From Clostridiaceae bacterium (lineage in GTDB: Bacteria > Bacillota > Clostridia > DSM-8532), in NCBI GenBank assembly GCA_012521105.1, contig JAAYNA010000084.1, positions 62,001 through 126,000 of the forward strand: DNA of 64,000 nt. The letters are read 5' to 3'. Of this stretch, positions 21,333 through 30,443 are shown piece after piece; within the stretch, counting starts at the first letter, position 1; each line of letters begins with the position of its first letter. The notes under the pieces are model-generated. The model was given only the letters and a program-made list of their open reading frames with translations, was not told the DNA's origin and made no database searches. Made by a program: the position numbers and the translations under genes.

Positions 21333-22550
21333 ATGAGAGGTTACAGAGTTTTTTTACTGATGGTTGTTTGTATTTTTATCATTTCTTTATTAACAGGCTG
21401 TAAATTTGAAACTGCAAAGAATGGCCCTACTCCGATACCGGAACCGCAATTAACAGCAACACCTACACCGGAACCTGCAACTGTATCAAATACTCCTACT
21501 CCAACACCTGAACCTACAGTTATTCCAACTCCTGTTACCGGAAAAAAAGATGTAAAGGTTAAGGGATTGTATCTGACAGGGTGGTCTGCAGGAAATAAGG
21601 AGAGAATGGATTATTATTTAAATCTTATTGAAGAAACAGAGCTGAATGCTTTGGTTATAGATATTAAAAACGATGACGGTATTGTCAGCTATGAATCAAA
21701 GGTACCGGAAGTGGTTGAAGCAGGTACATTTTTAAGGAAATATGATGCAAAACAGCTTATTGAAAAACTCCATGAAAAGGATATTTATGTTATTGGAAGG
21801 CTTGTATGTTTCAGAGACCCAGCCTATTCAAAAAAATATCCTGACCGGGCAGTTAAACACATCAATGGTGGCTTGTGGCGTGAAGAGAAAAACAATCAGG
21901 ATATGACATGGTTAAACCCATGTGATGAACGGAATTGGAAATATATAGTGGATATAGCAAAGGAAGCTGTGGAACTTGGTTTTGATGAAATCCAGTTTGA
22001 TTATGTGCGTTTTCCTGATGGAAACCGAAGTAAAATGAATTTTGGAAAAACTGATTTTGTAAAGCATGAAGTTATTAACAATTTCCTTGCCTACGCAAGG
22101 GAAGAAATGCCAGATGTGACTATTTCTGCTGATGTTTTTGGAATAGTTTGTGTAAGCCCTGAAGATCGTGAGGATATTGGCCAGTATCTTGAATTGATTG
22201 GAAAAGACCTGGACTATATCTCACCTATGACTTATCCTTCATTATATGCAAGGGGGCAGATCGTAAATGGTATAAAATTTCCAAACCCTGATCTTGAGCC
22301 TTATGCGGTGGTTTATAATACACTTTTAATGGCAAGAGATAGGCTTTCGAAGGTGGAAGGATATAAAGCAGATATAAGGCCTTATCTTCAGGCATATACA
22401 GCCAGCTGGCTTCCAAAAGAGGCGTACCAGACATATGCTGCTGAACAATACAGGCAGCAAATACAGGCAGTATACGATGCAGGATATGAGCAATGGATTT
22501 TTTGGGATGCAAATAACAGGTACGATCCTGATGGGTTTTTAAAAGAATAA
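21333..22550 (+). CDS. Putative glycoside hydrolase lipoprotein (DUF4015/GH13-like TIM barrel) with Pro/Thr-rich linker
   Basis: Lipobox LLTGC; linker PTPIPEPQLTATPTPEPATVSNTPTPTPEPTVIPTP; VKGLYLTGWSAGNKERMDYYLNLIEETELNALVIDIKNDDG, FDEIQFDYVRFPDG, YISPMTYPSLYARG. Confidence 0.85.
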   Translation: MRGYRVFLLMVVCIFIISLLTGCKFETAKNGPTPIPEPQLTATPTPEPATVSNTPTPTPEPTVIPTPVTGKKDVKVKGLYLTGWSAGNKERMDYYLNLIEETELNALVIDIKNDDGIVSYESKVPEVVEAGTFLRKYDAKQLIEKLHEKDIYVIGRLVCFRDPAYSKKYPDRAVKHINGGLWREEKNNQDMTWLNPCDERNWKYIVDIAKEAVELGFDEIQFDYVRFPDGNRSKMNFGKTDFVKHEVINNFLAYAREEMPDVTISADVFGIVCVSPEDREDIGQYLELIGKDLDYISPMTYPSLYARGQIVNGIKFPNPDLEPYAVVYNTLLMARDRLSKVEGYKADIRPYLQAYTASWLPKEAYQTYAAEQYRQQIQAVYDAGYEQWIFWDANNRYDPDGFLKE

Positions 22551-22585
22551 ATAAAGAAATAATTTTTGTGTCTGAAAGGCATTCA

Positions 22586-22656
22586 TGGAAAAAGATGACT
22601 CCTTCACGGTTTGTTATTAAATATATAGCAAAACGTATAAAGGAGTCATTGTTTTT
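22586..22656. terminator. Bidirectional hairpin terminator region
   Basis: ATGACTCCTT ... AAGGAGTCAT complementary arms followed by TGTTTTT, between the convergent GH lipoprotein and the small minus-strand ORF. Confidence 0.5.
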
Positions 22657-22662
22657 CTAAGT

Positions 22663-22818
22663 TTAATCTTTTATATCCTTTCTTTCATGATGTGCAAAAA
22701 CTATGGGCTTTCCTTCAGCAGTTGCCACCCTGCGGTCAAATTCCCTTTGCTTTTCCTTATTTTGCTTAAAACAATAGGGGTATTTCCCTAAAAACTCTTT
22801 TAACTCATTATACTTCAA
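22663..22818 (-). CDS. Small hypothetical protein, 51 aa, TTG start, absent from the ORF track
   Basis: L(M)KYNELKEFLGKYPYCFKQNKEKQREFDRRVATAEGKPIVFAHHERKDIKD; AAAGGAGA upstream. Confidence 0.45.
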   Translation of the reverse strand: MKYNELKEFLGKYPYCFKQNKEKQREFDRRVATAEGKPIVFAHHERKDIKD

Positions 22819-23109
22819 ACGAGAACCATCTCCTTTATTCTTTGTTCATTAATAATATATGAAACAAGCTGTAAAAGGTTCATAGCTCGTCGGTGTAAAT
22901 AAAAACAGATTTTCATTGCGCTTGGAAATATTTTAAACTATAATATATGAATACTGAATTACAAACCTTACAGGAGTCTGTTATTTTATCGCTGTAGTCA
23001 TATATACTATTACTATGTGTGTTGTTTAGGAAAGTAATTTAACCCATAATCTGTAATTGGTATCATAGGAAAATTAAATTTTTGCCATACCTGAAAGGAG
23101 GACTTGTGA

Positions 23110-24645
23110 TTGAACAATGATACTGTATTAATTATTGATTTCGGAGGACATTTTAACCAATTGGTTTCCCGTAAAGTCCGTGAGGCAAATGTATACTGTG
23201 AAGTTATACCTTATAATGCTTCCTGTGACAAAATTCTTTCAAAAAAGCCAAAGGGGATTATTCTTGTCGGCAGAACAGCTTCGGTAATAGATGAGAATTC
23301 GCCTAAATGCGATCCTGAAATTTTTAAGACGGGCATACCAATTCTAGGCATATGTTATGGTATGCAGTTAATGGTTTCCGAACTTGGTGGAATACTTGAA
23401 GAAGCTTCCCGCGACGAACCGGGGAAGGTTGAAATTGCGCTTGAAACTGACAATGATTTATTTTTAAATATAAATACCGAAACAAGCTGCTGGCTCAGCA
23501 ATACATTTCATGTGTCCGAAATACCTCCCGGTTTTAAAATATTAGCAAGATCGCGTAATTGTTCTGTTGCTGCCATTGGAAATGAGGAGAAAAAACTATA
23601 CGGTGTTCAGTTTCAACCCGAAGTGCTGGAGACCCAAAATGGAGAAGACATGCTTAAGAATTTCCTGTTTGGAATTTGCGGATGCAGCGCAGACTGGAAG
23701 ATGTCTTCATTTATAGAGGCTGCAGTTACGGAGATTAAGAAGAAGGTTGGCGATAAAAAGGTTTTATGCGCCTTATCGGGTGGTGTTGATTCTGCTGTTG
23801 CAGCAGCACTTGTGAACAAGGCAGTGGGAAAACAACTTGTATGTATATTAGTGGATCATGGCTTGCTTCGGAAAAATGAAGCCGACCAGGTGGAAGATAT
23901 TTTTACGCACCGGTTTGATATGAATTTCATTCGAGTAAATGCGCAGGAACGCTTTTTAAAACGTCTTGCAGGTGTTTCTGATCCCGAACAAAAAAGAAAA
24001 ATTGTTGGAGAAGAATTTATTCGCGTTTTCGAAGAGGAAGCCAAAAAATTAGGTGAAATTGATTTTCTTGTTCAGGGTACCATTTACCCCGATGTTATTG
24101 AAAGTGGGGTTGGTAATGCAGCAGTAATAAAGAGCCATCATAATGTGGGAGGCCTTCCCGAACATGTGGATTTTAAAGAGATAATTGAACCCCTTAGAGA
24201 TCTTTTTAAAGATGAAGTACGCAAAGTAGGGCTGGAATTGGGATTGCCTGAAGAACTGGTATGGAGGCAACCATTCCCCGGGCCCGGGCTTGCTATAAGG
24301 ATTATTGGAGAAGTCACTTTAGAAAAACTTGAGATTCTTCGTGATGCAGATCAAATTTTCAGAGAAGAAATAGCTAGAGCAGGATTAAGCAAATCTATAA
24401 ATCAGTACTTTACAGTCCTGACCAATATGAGAAGTGTTGGTGTAACCGGGGATAAGAGAACCTATGATTATACAATAGCTCTTCGTGCTGTTACTACCCG
24501 CGACTTTATGAATGCTGAGTGGTCTAAAATTCCTTATGCCGTTCTTGAGAGAGTGTCAAACCGCATTGTAAATGAGGTAAACAGTGTTAATCGTGTTGTT
24601 TATGATATTACCTCAAAGCCACCAGCCACTATTGAGTGGGAATAG
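23110..24645 (+). CDS. guaA: GMP synthase (GuaA) with intact ATP pyrophosphatase and dimerisation domains but degenerate glutaminase domain
   Basis: [74 protein letters not shown]; glutaminase GICYGMQ present but GVQFQPEV in place of GVQFHPEV. Confidence 0.93.
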   Translation: MNNDTVLIIDFGGHFNQLVSRKVREANVYCEVIPYNASCDKILSKKPKGIILVGRTASVIDENSPKCDPEIFKTGIPILGICYGMQLMVSELGGILEEASRDEPGKVEIALETDNDLFLNINTETSCWLSNTFHVSEIPPGFKILARSRNCSVAAIGNEEKKLYGVQFQPEVLETQNGEDMLKNFLFGICGCSADWKMSSFIEAAVTEIKKKVGDKKVLCALSGGVDSAVAAALVNKAVGKQLVCILVDHGLLRKNEADQVEDIFTHRFDMNFIRVNAQERFLKRLAGVSDPEQKRKIVGEEFIRVFEEEAKKLGEIDFLVQGTIYPDVIESGVGNAAVIKSHHNVGGLPEHVDFKEIIEPLRDLFKDEVRKVGLELGLPEELVWRQPFPGPGLAIRIIGEVTLEKLEILRDADQIFREEIARAGLSKSINQYFTVLTNMRSVGVTGDKRTYDYTIALRAVTTRDFMNAEWSKIPYAVLERVSNRIVNEVNSVNRVVYDITSKPPATIEWE

Positions 24646-24648
24646 TTG

Positions 24649-24693
24649 AAAAAAACCCTATAAGCCTTGATAAAAAGGTTTATAGGGTTTTTT
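24649..24693 (+). terminator. Rho-independent terminator after guaA
   Basis: AAAAAACCCTATAAGCCTTGATAAAAAGGTTTATAGGGTTTTTT. Confidence 0.85.
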
Positions 24694-24846
24694 GATGTGA
24701 TTGCAGCAAAACCTGTGAGGATTAATCTGTATTTAATCATAGATTTATGAAGGAATAATTTATGATTATAGCCTTAAAAGTGAATAATTCTTGATTATTC
24801 ATGTTGAATGCTATATACTTTTTATGTAAGATTTAGGGGGGATTGT

Positions 24847-25527
24847 GTGATTCCGTATTTAGACGCGTATATAGCTATTATTGGTGATATAAGAAACTCT
24901 AAGAAAATTAAAAACCGGGAAGATGTACAGCTAAAGTTAAAGAATACTCTGCAAAACATTAATAATAAATACCAGCAAGATATAGCTTCCAAATTTACAA
25001 TTACCCTGGGGGATGAATTTCAAGGGCTATTGATTAATGGAAAGAATGTTATGGCCATTATTACCGAGATTGAAAGGAAGATGTACCCGGCAAAAATAAG
25101 ATTTGGTATAGGGATTGGTGATATTATTACCGACATCAATCCTGAATTATCCATAGGTGCAGATGGGCCTGCATACTATAAAGCAAGGCAGGCTATTGAC
25201 TTTTTGCGCCAAAATGAAAGGAAAAAACAGGCAGGAAAAACTGATATTAGGGTTGAGATCGATGATGGAGATAATATTTGTATTGAGTTAATCAATACGG
25301 TAATATCTTTGATGGCAGTTATTAGAAATTCCTGGACAGATCGGCAAAGAGAAGCTATATGGGATATGTTGGAGTATAATGATACTCAGTCAAATGCTGC
25401 AAAAAGGCTTGGAATTGAGCAATCATCTTTCCAGAAACGCCTTGATAGCGGAAATTATTATACCTACAGGGAAGCATTGTATACAGTAGAGAAAATATTA
25501 AGTAAAATAAGGAGGTATAATGTTTAG
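24847..25527 (+). CDS. SatD family protein
   Basis: PYLDAYIAIIGDIRNSKKIKNREDVQLKLKNTLQNIN, FTITLGDEFQGLL, SIGADGPAYYKARQAID. GTG start at 24847 after AGGGGGG. Confidence 0.8.
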   Translation: MIPYLDAYIAIIGDIRNSKKIKNREDVQLKLKNTLQNINNKYQQDIASKFTITLGDEFQGLLINGKNVMAIITEIERKMYPAKIRFGIGIGDIITDINPELSIGADGPAYYKARQAIDFLRQNERKKQAGKTDIRVEIDDGDNICIELINTVISLMAVIRNSWTDRQREAIWDMLEYNDTQSNAAKRLGIEQSSFQKRLDSGNYYTYREALYTVEKILSKIRRYNV

Positions 25528-26275
25528 GGAATATTTCTTATTGCTGATTTTAGGGCATATTGTGGGTGATTTTTATATACAAACCGAATATATGGCTTAT
25601 AAAAAACGGGAGGATAAAAAGAAACTTCTTCTACATGGATTATTATACTGGTTATCTATGCTGTTTGTTTCTTTGCCGGTCATATCCCTGCCAATTGTTT
25701 TGTTTGCCACAATAGCATCTGTTCTGCATTTTTCAATTGATTATTTGAAATACATATATATTTCGGTACAGAAGAAGAAAGGCTGCTTTACAGCTCGTAT
25801 CGAACAAAATGTGTTTTTTACAGATCAGGTGTTGCATGTGCTCGGTTTGATAATAATAGCTTATTCATTTATTAGCTCGAACTATACATTTTGCGTTAAT
25901 TATTTCACCAAAAGTCTGCTGTTAACTACGGGTTTATCTGCAAAGAATTTATTAAACTGGCTGGTTGTTTTATTAGCGATACATAAGCCGGCAAATATCA
26001 TCATTTCCCAGTTTTTAATGAGTTTTAGGCCGGCTAACAAAAACAAAAAAGGTGGCGAAAACAGAAAAGCAGGCAAATATATCGGCACTCTGGAAAGAAT
26101 AATTATATTACTTTTTATTTCTTTAAAACAATACTCAGCCATTGGATTGGTGTTAACTGCCAAATCCATAGCACGATACGACAGAATAACAAAAGATGCA
26201 TCCTTCGCAGAGTATTATTTACTGGGAACCCTGCTAAGTACATTATCTGCTGTTGTTATGTCGTTTACTTTATAA
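25520..26275 (+). CDS. DUF3307 domain-containing membrane protein
   Basis: FLLLILGHIVGDFYIQTEYMAYKKREDKKKLLLHGLLYW; overlaps the satD-like stop. Confidence 0.8.
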   Translation: MFREYFLLLILGHIVGDFYIQTEYMAYKKREDKKKLLLHGLLYWLSMLFVSLPVISLPIVLFATIASVLHFSIDYLKYIYISVQKKKGCFTARIEQNVFFTDQVLHVLGLIIIAYSFISSNYTFCVNYFTKSLLLTTGLSAKNLLNWLVVLLAIHKPANIIISQFLMSFRPANKNKKGGENRKAGKYIGTLERIIILLFISLKQYSAIGLVLTAKSIARYDRITKDASFAEYYLLGTLLSTLSAVVMSFTL

Positions 26276-26276
26276 C

Positions 26277-27491
26277 TCAGTTTGGTGAGGCATCTGATTT
26301 TATTCTGTCAATAATATTAATGGCAAGCTCATACTTGTAAATCGACTTGTGCTGTGTGGTAAATTTAAAGCGATAAAGGGTGTTTTTGTAATAAAACTCA
26401 AATTTATTATTGTTCTGAGTATTCATGCCGCTTATTTCATCTAACGGGAACGTATACATGTCTCCTTTTTCGGGCTTAAATTCAAACCTGTCAAAGTACA
26501 GCTCTACCTTACCCAACCAGTTGTATTTTCTTAGCTTTCCCCTGCGTCTACCGGTGAACAATTTGGTATCGGTATCGGTAAACAAAGGAGCCTTACCTGA
26601 TTTAAACTCTTCTTTTGAAAATAACTTGTATAAATAATCATTTTGCCATTCACTCCAGGTTTGCGGTGAATCAAAGAATTTTTCACCCTCTGTTTTTAAA
26701 AACCCATATTCATCATATTTTACAGTGTAACTGCAATCTCTGCATGTGAAAAAATCACCATGACTGTATAGTGAACAAAGAGACTTACATTTGGGACATA
26801 CCACAAGGAATAAGTCAAGATACTCTGCAAGGTTATTGCCTTTGAAGGGAATCATATTTTTCTTCTGCCACTCATATTCATTCATATTTATACCATCTAC
26901 CACTTTTTGGTATATGGCATCAACGTCCATTATTTTAATTTCTTCGGGCTTTAAGAGGATATCATAATTCATATTTATCATACCCGTTCTTGAACTCCTT
27001 GCCCATCTTGGTCTTGTAAGCCCGGCTCCCTGCATAACAGTGCTTATAACGGGGATTTTCAAACTTTTGATTAGCTTAGCGGTGGAATATATAACGGGTA
27101 CGTTTTTTAAATCCCAATTACGTGCACCTTCAGGATATAGCCCAATTACTCCTTTTCGTTTAATAATAGACAATATTGCGCGAATTGTCCCCGAATCTGC
27201 CAATTGTTTTGATTTGGGTATACCACCCACCAGTTTAAGGACCTGTCTTAACCAGAAATTTCTAAAATGTGAGTCAGAAATAACAAAGTAAATGGGATCA
27301 GATATTCCAATGGACATCAGAAATGGATCCCATACTCCAACATGGTTTCCAATAACTAAATAAGGTGGTTTAATATTTTGTATTTTTTTGTTATATATGT
27401 TAACTTTGAATCGCTTTTTCAGATACAGCCCAAAGGTTGATTTCAGAAATTTATTGAACCACTTGCTATAGTAATATTGCCTTGATTTCAT
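26277..27491 (-). CDS. PlsC-type lysophospholipid acyltransferase with C-terminal zinc ribbon and PH/GRAM-like tail
   Basis: GNHVGVWDPF (HX4D), GLYPEGARNWD; then CPKC...CRDC and a beta-rich C-terminus FDRFEFKPEKGDMYTFPLDEISGM. Confidence 0.85.
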   Translation of the reverse strand: MKSRQYYYSKWFNKFLKSTFGLYLKKRFKVNIYNKKIQNIKPPYLVIGNHVGVWDPFLMSIGISDPIYFVISDSHFRNFWLRQVLKLVGGIPKSKQLADSGTIRAILSIIKRKGVIGLYPEGARNWDLKNVPVIYSTAKLIKSLKIPVISTVMQGAGLTRPRWARSSRTGMINMNYDILLKPEEIKIMDVDAIYQKVVDGINMNEYEWQKKNMIPFKGNNLAEYLDLFLVVCPKCKSLCSLYSHGDFFTCRDCSYTVKYDEYGFLKTEGEKFFDSPQTWSEWQNDYLYKLFSKEEFKSGKAPLFTDTDTKLFTGRRRGKLRKYNWLGKVELYFDRFEFKPEKGDMYTFPLDEISGMNTQNNNKFEFYYKNTLYRFKFTTQHKSIYKYELAINIIDRIKSDASPN

Positions 27492-27663
27492 TCTGTCCTC
27501 CTGAAATTTATGTGCTTGGTTTTAAGCTTCCATAATATTTTTTATTTTAACAAAAGGGGCAATTAATGTCCATAATGTCAGAGCTTAAGATTTCAACCGA
27601 GAGCTAAATTATCATTGTTAATATATATAATTAACGTTATAATTCTTATGAGAGGTGGGTGTT

Positions 27664-27857
27664 ATGGAAGCAAAAGTGTTTTTAGAATATTACATATGGC
27701 AGAGTGCTTGAAGGATACACCTCGTCAATGTACAACTTCAAAGGGAAGAACCGAGAGCGTTGCAGAACATAGCTGGCGAACTTCATTAATGGCCTTTTTG
27801 TTAAAAGGCAAGTTCCCTGAACTAGACATGGATAACATCAGTATGAATGCAGGGTAA
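27664..27857 (+). pseudogene. Truncated and frameshifted HD-domain hydrolase fragment
   Basis: ATG at 27664 reads MEAKVF..., then another frame gives RILHMAECLKDTPRQCTTSKGRTESVAEHSWRTSLMAFLLKGKFPELDMD before a stop; the catalytic C-terminal part is missing. Confidence 0.7.
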
Positions 27858-27945
27858 AGAAGACTGTCGTGTTGATGTGTTTTAGAGATAATTATTTATA
27901 TTACTATAATTAATATTTCAAGACGTTTTCAAGGAGGTTGCATAT

Positions 27946-28908
27946 ATGCCTGTTTTTGACATGTCGCTTGATGAATTAAAAAAATACAGGGGAATTAATC
28001 CTAAGCCGTCAGATTTTGATGAATACTGGCAAAGGGCTTTAAATGAAATGCATGGCACAGACCCGAATGTTGAGCTTATACCGGCAGATTTTGAAACACC
28101 TGTTGCCGAATGTTTCAATTTATATTTTACAGGAGTTAAGGGTGCAAGGATTTATGCGAAACTTTTGAAGCCTAAAAACATTAATGACCAGAAGCCTGCA
28201 ATTCTTAACTTTCATGGGTATTCGGGGAATAGTGGGGACTGGCAAAATTATCTTGGGTATGCCGCTTCGGGTTTTGTTGTTGCAGCGATGGATTGCCGTG
28301 GTCAGGGCGGATTGTCTGAAGACAAGGGAGGTGTATCCGGTAATACCCTTCAGGGGCATATAATCCGCGGCCTTGATGATCCAAACCCGGATAATTTACT
28401 GTACAGAGACATATTCCTTGATACTGCCATGCTGGCAAAAATTATAATGGATATGCCATTTGTTGACAAAAAAAGGGTTGGGGCAATGGGTGGTTCCCAG
28501 GGTGGGGCTTTAACTATTGCCTGTGCAGCACTCGTGCCGGAGATTAAAAGACTTGCGCCATGCTATCCTTTTTTAAGTGATTATAAAAGAGTGTGGGAGA
28601 TGGATCTCGCAAAGGATGCATATGTGGAACTGTCTCAATATTTCAGAAGATTTGATCCTATGCATTTACGCGAGGAAGAGATTTTCACAAAATTGGGGTA
28701 TATTGATATACAGCATCTTGCAGAAAGGATCAATGGTGAAGTGTTGATGGCTACAGGCCTTATGGATACTATTTGTCCGCCTTCCACTCAATTTGCTGCA
28801 TACAATAAAATTCAATCTAAAAAGAATATTTTAATATATCCTGATTTTGGCCATGAATATTTACCAGGCTTTGAAGATTTAAAATACCAGTTCATGCTTG
28901 GATTATAA
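27946..28908 (+). CDS. Acetylxylan esterase / cephalosporin-C deacetylase (CE7)
   Basis: DMSLDELKKYRGINPKPSDFDEYWQRAL, FHGYSGNSGDW, CRGQGG, VGAMGGSQGGALTIACAAL, ATGLMDTICPPSTQFAAYNKI, DFGHEY. Confidence 0.93.
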   Translation: MPVFDMSLDELKKYRGINPKPSDFDEYWQRALNEMHGTDPNVELIPADFETPVAECFNLYFTGVKGARIYAKLLKPKNINDQKPAILNFHGYSGNSGDWQNYLGYAASGFVVAAMDCRGQGGLSEDKGGVSGNTLQGHIIRGLDDPNPDNLLYRDIFLDTAMLAKIIMDMPFVDKKRVGAMGGSQGGALTIACAALVPEIKRLAPCYPFLSDYKRVWEMDLAKDAYVELSQYFRRFDPMHLREEEIFTKLGYIDIQHLAERINGEVLMATGLMDTICPPSTQFAAYNKIQSKKNILIYPDFGHEYLPGFEDLKYQFMLGL

Positions 28909-29155
28909 GCACTTTCCGGTTACTTTGAGCATCTGGCGTGTTCATGGGCGATGCTGCTCCTGATGGTGGTATTACCTGAAAAACAGAATTTCTTAGGTTG
29001 TTTTAGCAGCATATGCCCATATTTTAGCCCAATGGGTGCTTTTTAAAGAATATGAATTAATATAATTCTAATGAAACTTTAATTTTTTATAAAGGCACAA
29101 TTAATTTTAGAATTATACAATGTCCAATGTAAGAAATTTTTTGGAGGTGCAGTCC

Positions 29156-29707
29156 ATGGTTACATTGGAACAGGTAGATCAAATGAGAAAAAGGACAAAT
29201 TGCAGCTATGAAGAGGCCAAGTTTTTTCTGGAAAAGCACAATGGAGATGTACTTGAAGCCATTGTAGATTTTGAGAAGAGTAAGAACGGTACAAAAACCG
29301 GCAGTTATAATACAAGGGATTTTGACAGTAAAAGACAGATTAATGATTTTTGGCAAAGTGTCAGTAAATTAATCAGAAAAGGCTTTGAAACCAGAGTGGT
29401 AATCGAGGGAAGCAATAATGTGTTTATTGACATACCTGTGAACATTTTGCTTCTATTTGTTATTTTCGCTTCGTATATAGTAATTCCTGCCTTATTAATA
29501 CTGTTATTACTGGGCTATAAGCTAAGCATCAGAAAATCGCATGGCGAAGTAGTGGATATTTCTTCAATGGTGCAGGATGTAACAAGCAGAAATACAAATA
29601 GAAATCAAAATAAGAATCAAAATCAAAATGTGCAGCATCAGCCACAGGATATTGCTGTAAATACCGAAGAACAAAAAAATGATTATAATGAAATAATTAT
29701 AGAGTAG
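29156..29707 (+). CDS. UBA/TS-N-like plus DUF4342-type membrane protein
   Basis: MVTLEQVDQMRKRTNCSYEEAKFFLEKHNGDVLEAIVDFEKSK (UBA-like), VRVVIEGSNNVFIDIPVNILLL-type DUF4342 segment, TM helix, Asn/Gln-rich C-terminus. RBS TTGGAGGTG. Confidence 0.75.
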   Translation: MVTLEQVDQMRKRTNCSYEEAKFFLEKHNGDVLEAIVDFEKSKNGTKTGSYNTRDFDSKRQINDFWQSVSKLIRKGFETRVVIEGSNNVFIDIPVNILLLFVIFASYIVIPALLILLLLGYKLSIRKSHGEVVDISSMVQDVTSRNTNRNQNKNQNQNVQHQPQDIAVNTEEQKNDYNEIIIE

Positions 29708-29756
29708 CGATAAAGATTTTTGCTGACCGGATATTAAAAATTTCAAGGGGGAAAAA

Positions 29757-30443
29757 ATGGCTGAAAAAATACTGATAGTTGAGGATGACAGTCGGATAGC
29801 GAGGTTTCTTGAACTTGAACTCAGACACGAAGGATATCAGGTGGAAATTGCTTCTGATGGCAGGAGCGGGCTGGAAAAAGCTTTGAATAATAATATTGAC
29901 CTCGTGATACTTGATCTGATGCTTCCTCTTCTCAGTGGTATTGAGGTTTTGCGGCGTATCAGAAAATCCTCAGACTTACCTGTCATAATGCTTACTGCTA
30001 AAGATGATGTATCCGATAAGGTTGTAGGTCTTGACAGCGGGGCAGATGATTACGTCACAAAACCCTTCGCCATAGAGGAACTGCTTGCCAGGATACGTGT
30101 TGCCCTTAAAAGAAAGAACAGTTCCATTAAAAAAGACAATGATATTCTGAAGGCGGGAGACCTTGTTCTGAACAAGACAAAGCACACAGTGACGTATAAG
30201 GATGAAGTAATCCCACTGTCAAAAAAGGAGTATGATCTTTTAGAATATATGATGGAAAACCGGGGAATAGTTCTGGCCCGCGAACAGCTGATAGAGAAGG
30301 TATGGGGATATGATTACTACGGTGATACAAATGTAACAGATGTATACATCAGATATCTGAGAGCTAAAATAGACCAGAAATACAACCTTACATATATTAA
30401 GACAGTACGTGGAGTGGGGTATATTTTTGAATACAGCGAATAA
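29757..30443 (+). CDS. OmpR-family two-component response regulator
   Basis: EKILIVEDDSRIARFLELELRHEGY, DLVILDLMLPLLSGIEVLR, MLTAKDD, DDYVTKPFAIEELLAR, C-terminal winged helix TNVTDVYIRYLRAKID. Confidence 0.96.
   Translation: MAEKILIVEDDSRIARFLELELRHEGYQVEIASDGRSGLEKALNNNIDLVILDLMLPLLSGIEVLRRIRKSSDLPVIMLTAKDDVSDKVVGLDSGADDYVTKPFAIEELLARIRVALKRKNSSIKKDNDILKAGDLVLNKTKHTVTYKDEVIPLSKKEYDLLEYMMENRGIVLAREQLIEKVWGYDYYGDTNVTDVYIRYLRAKIDQKYNLTYIKTVRGVGYIFEYSE

Noticed and set aside
21420-21540. Pro/Thr repeat in the GH lipoprotein as a DNA repeat element
   Set aside because: It is an ordinary low-complexity PT-rich linker between lipobox and catalytic domain.
22840-23109. Possible purine riboswitch in the guaA leader
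   Set aside because: The ~260-nt leader was read for the purine-aptamer core and no convincing P1/P2/P3 pattern was found; a covariance-model search would be needed to revisit.
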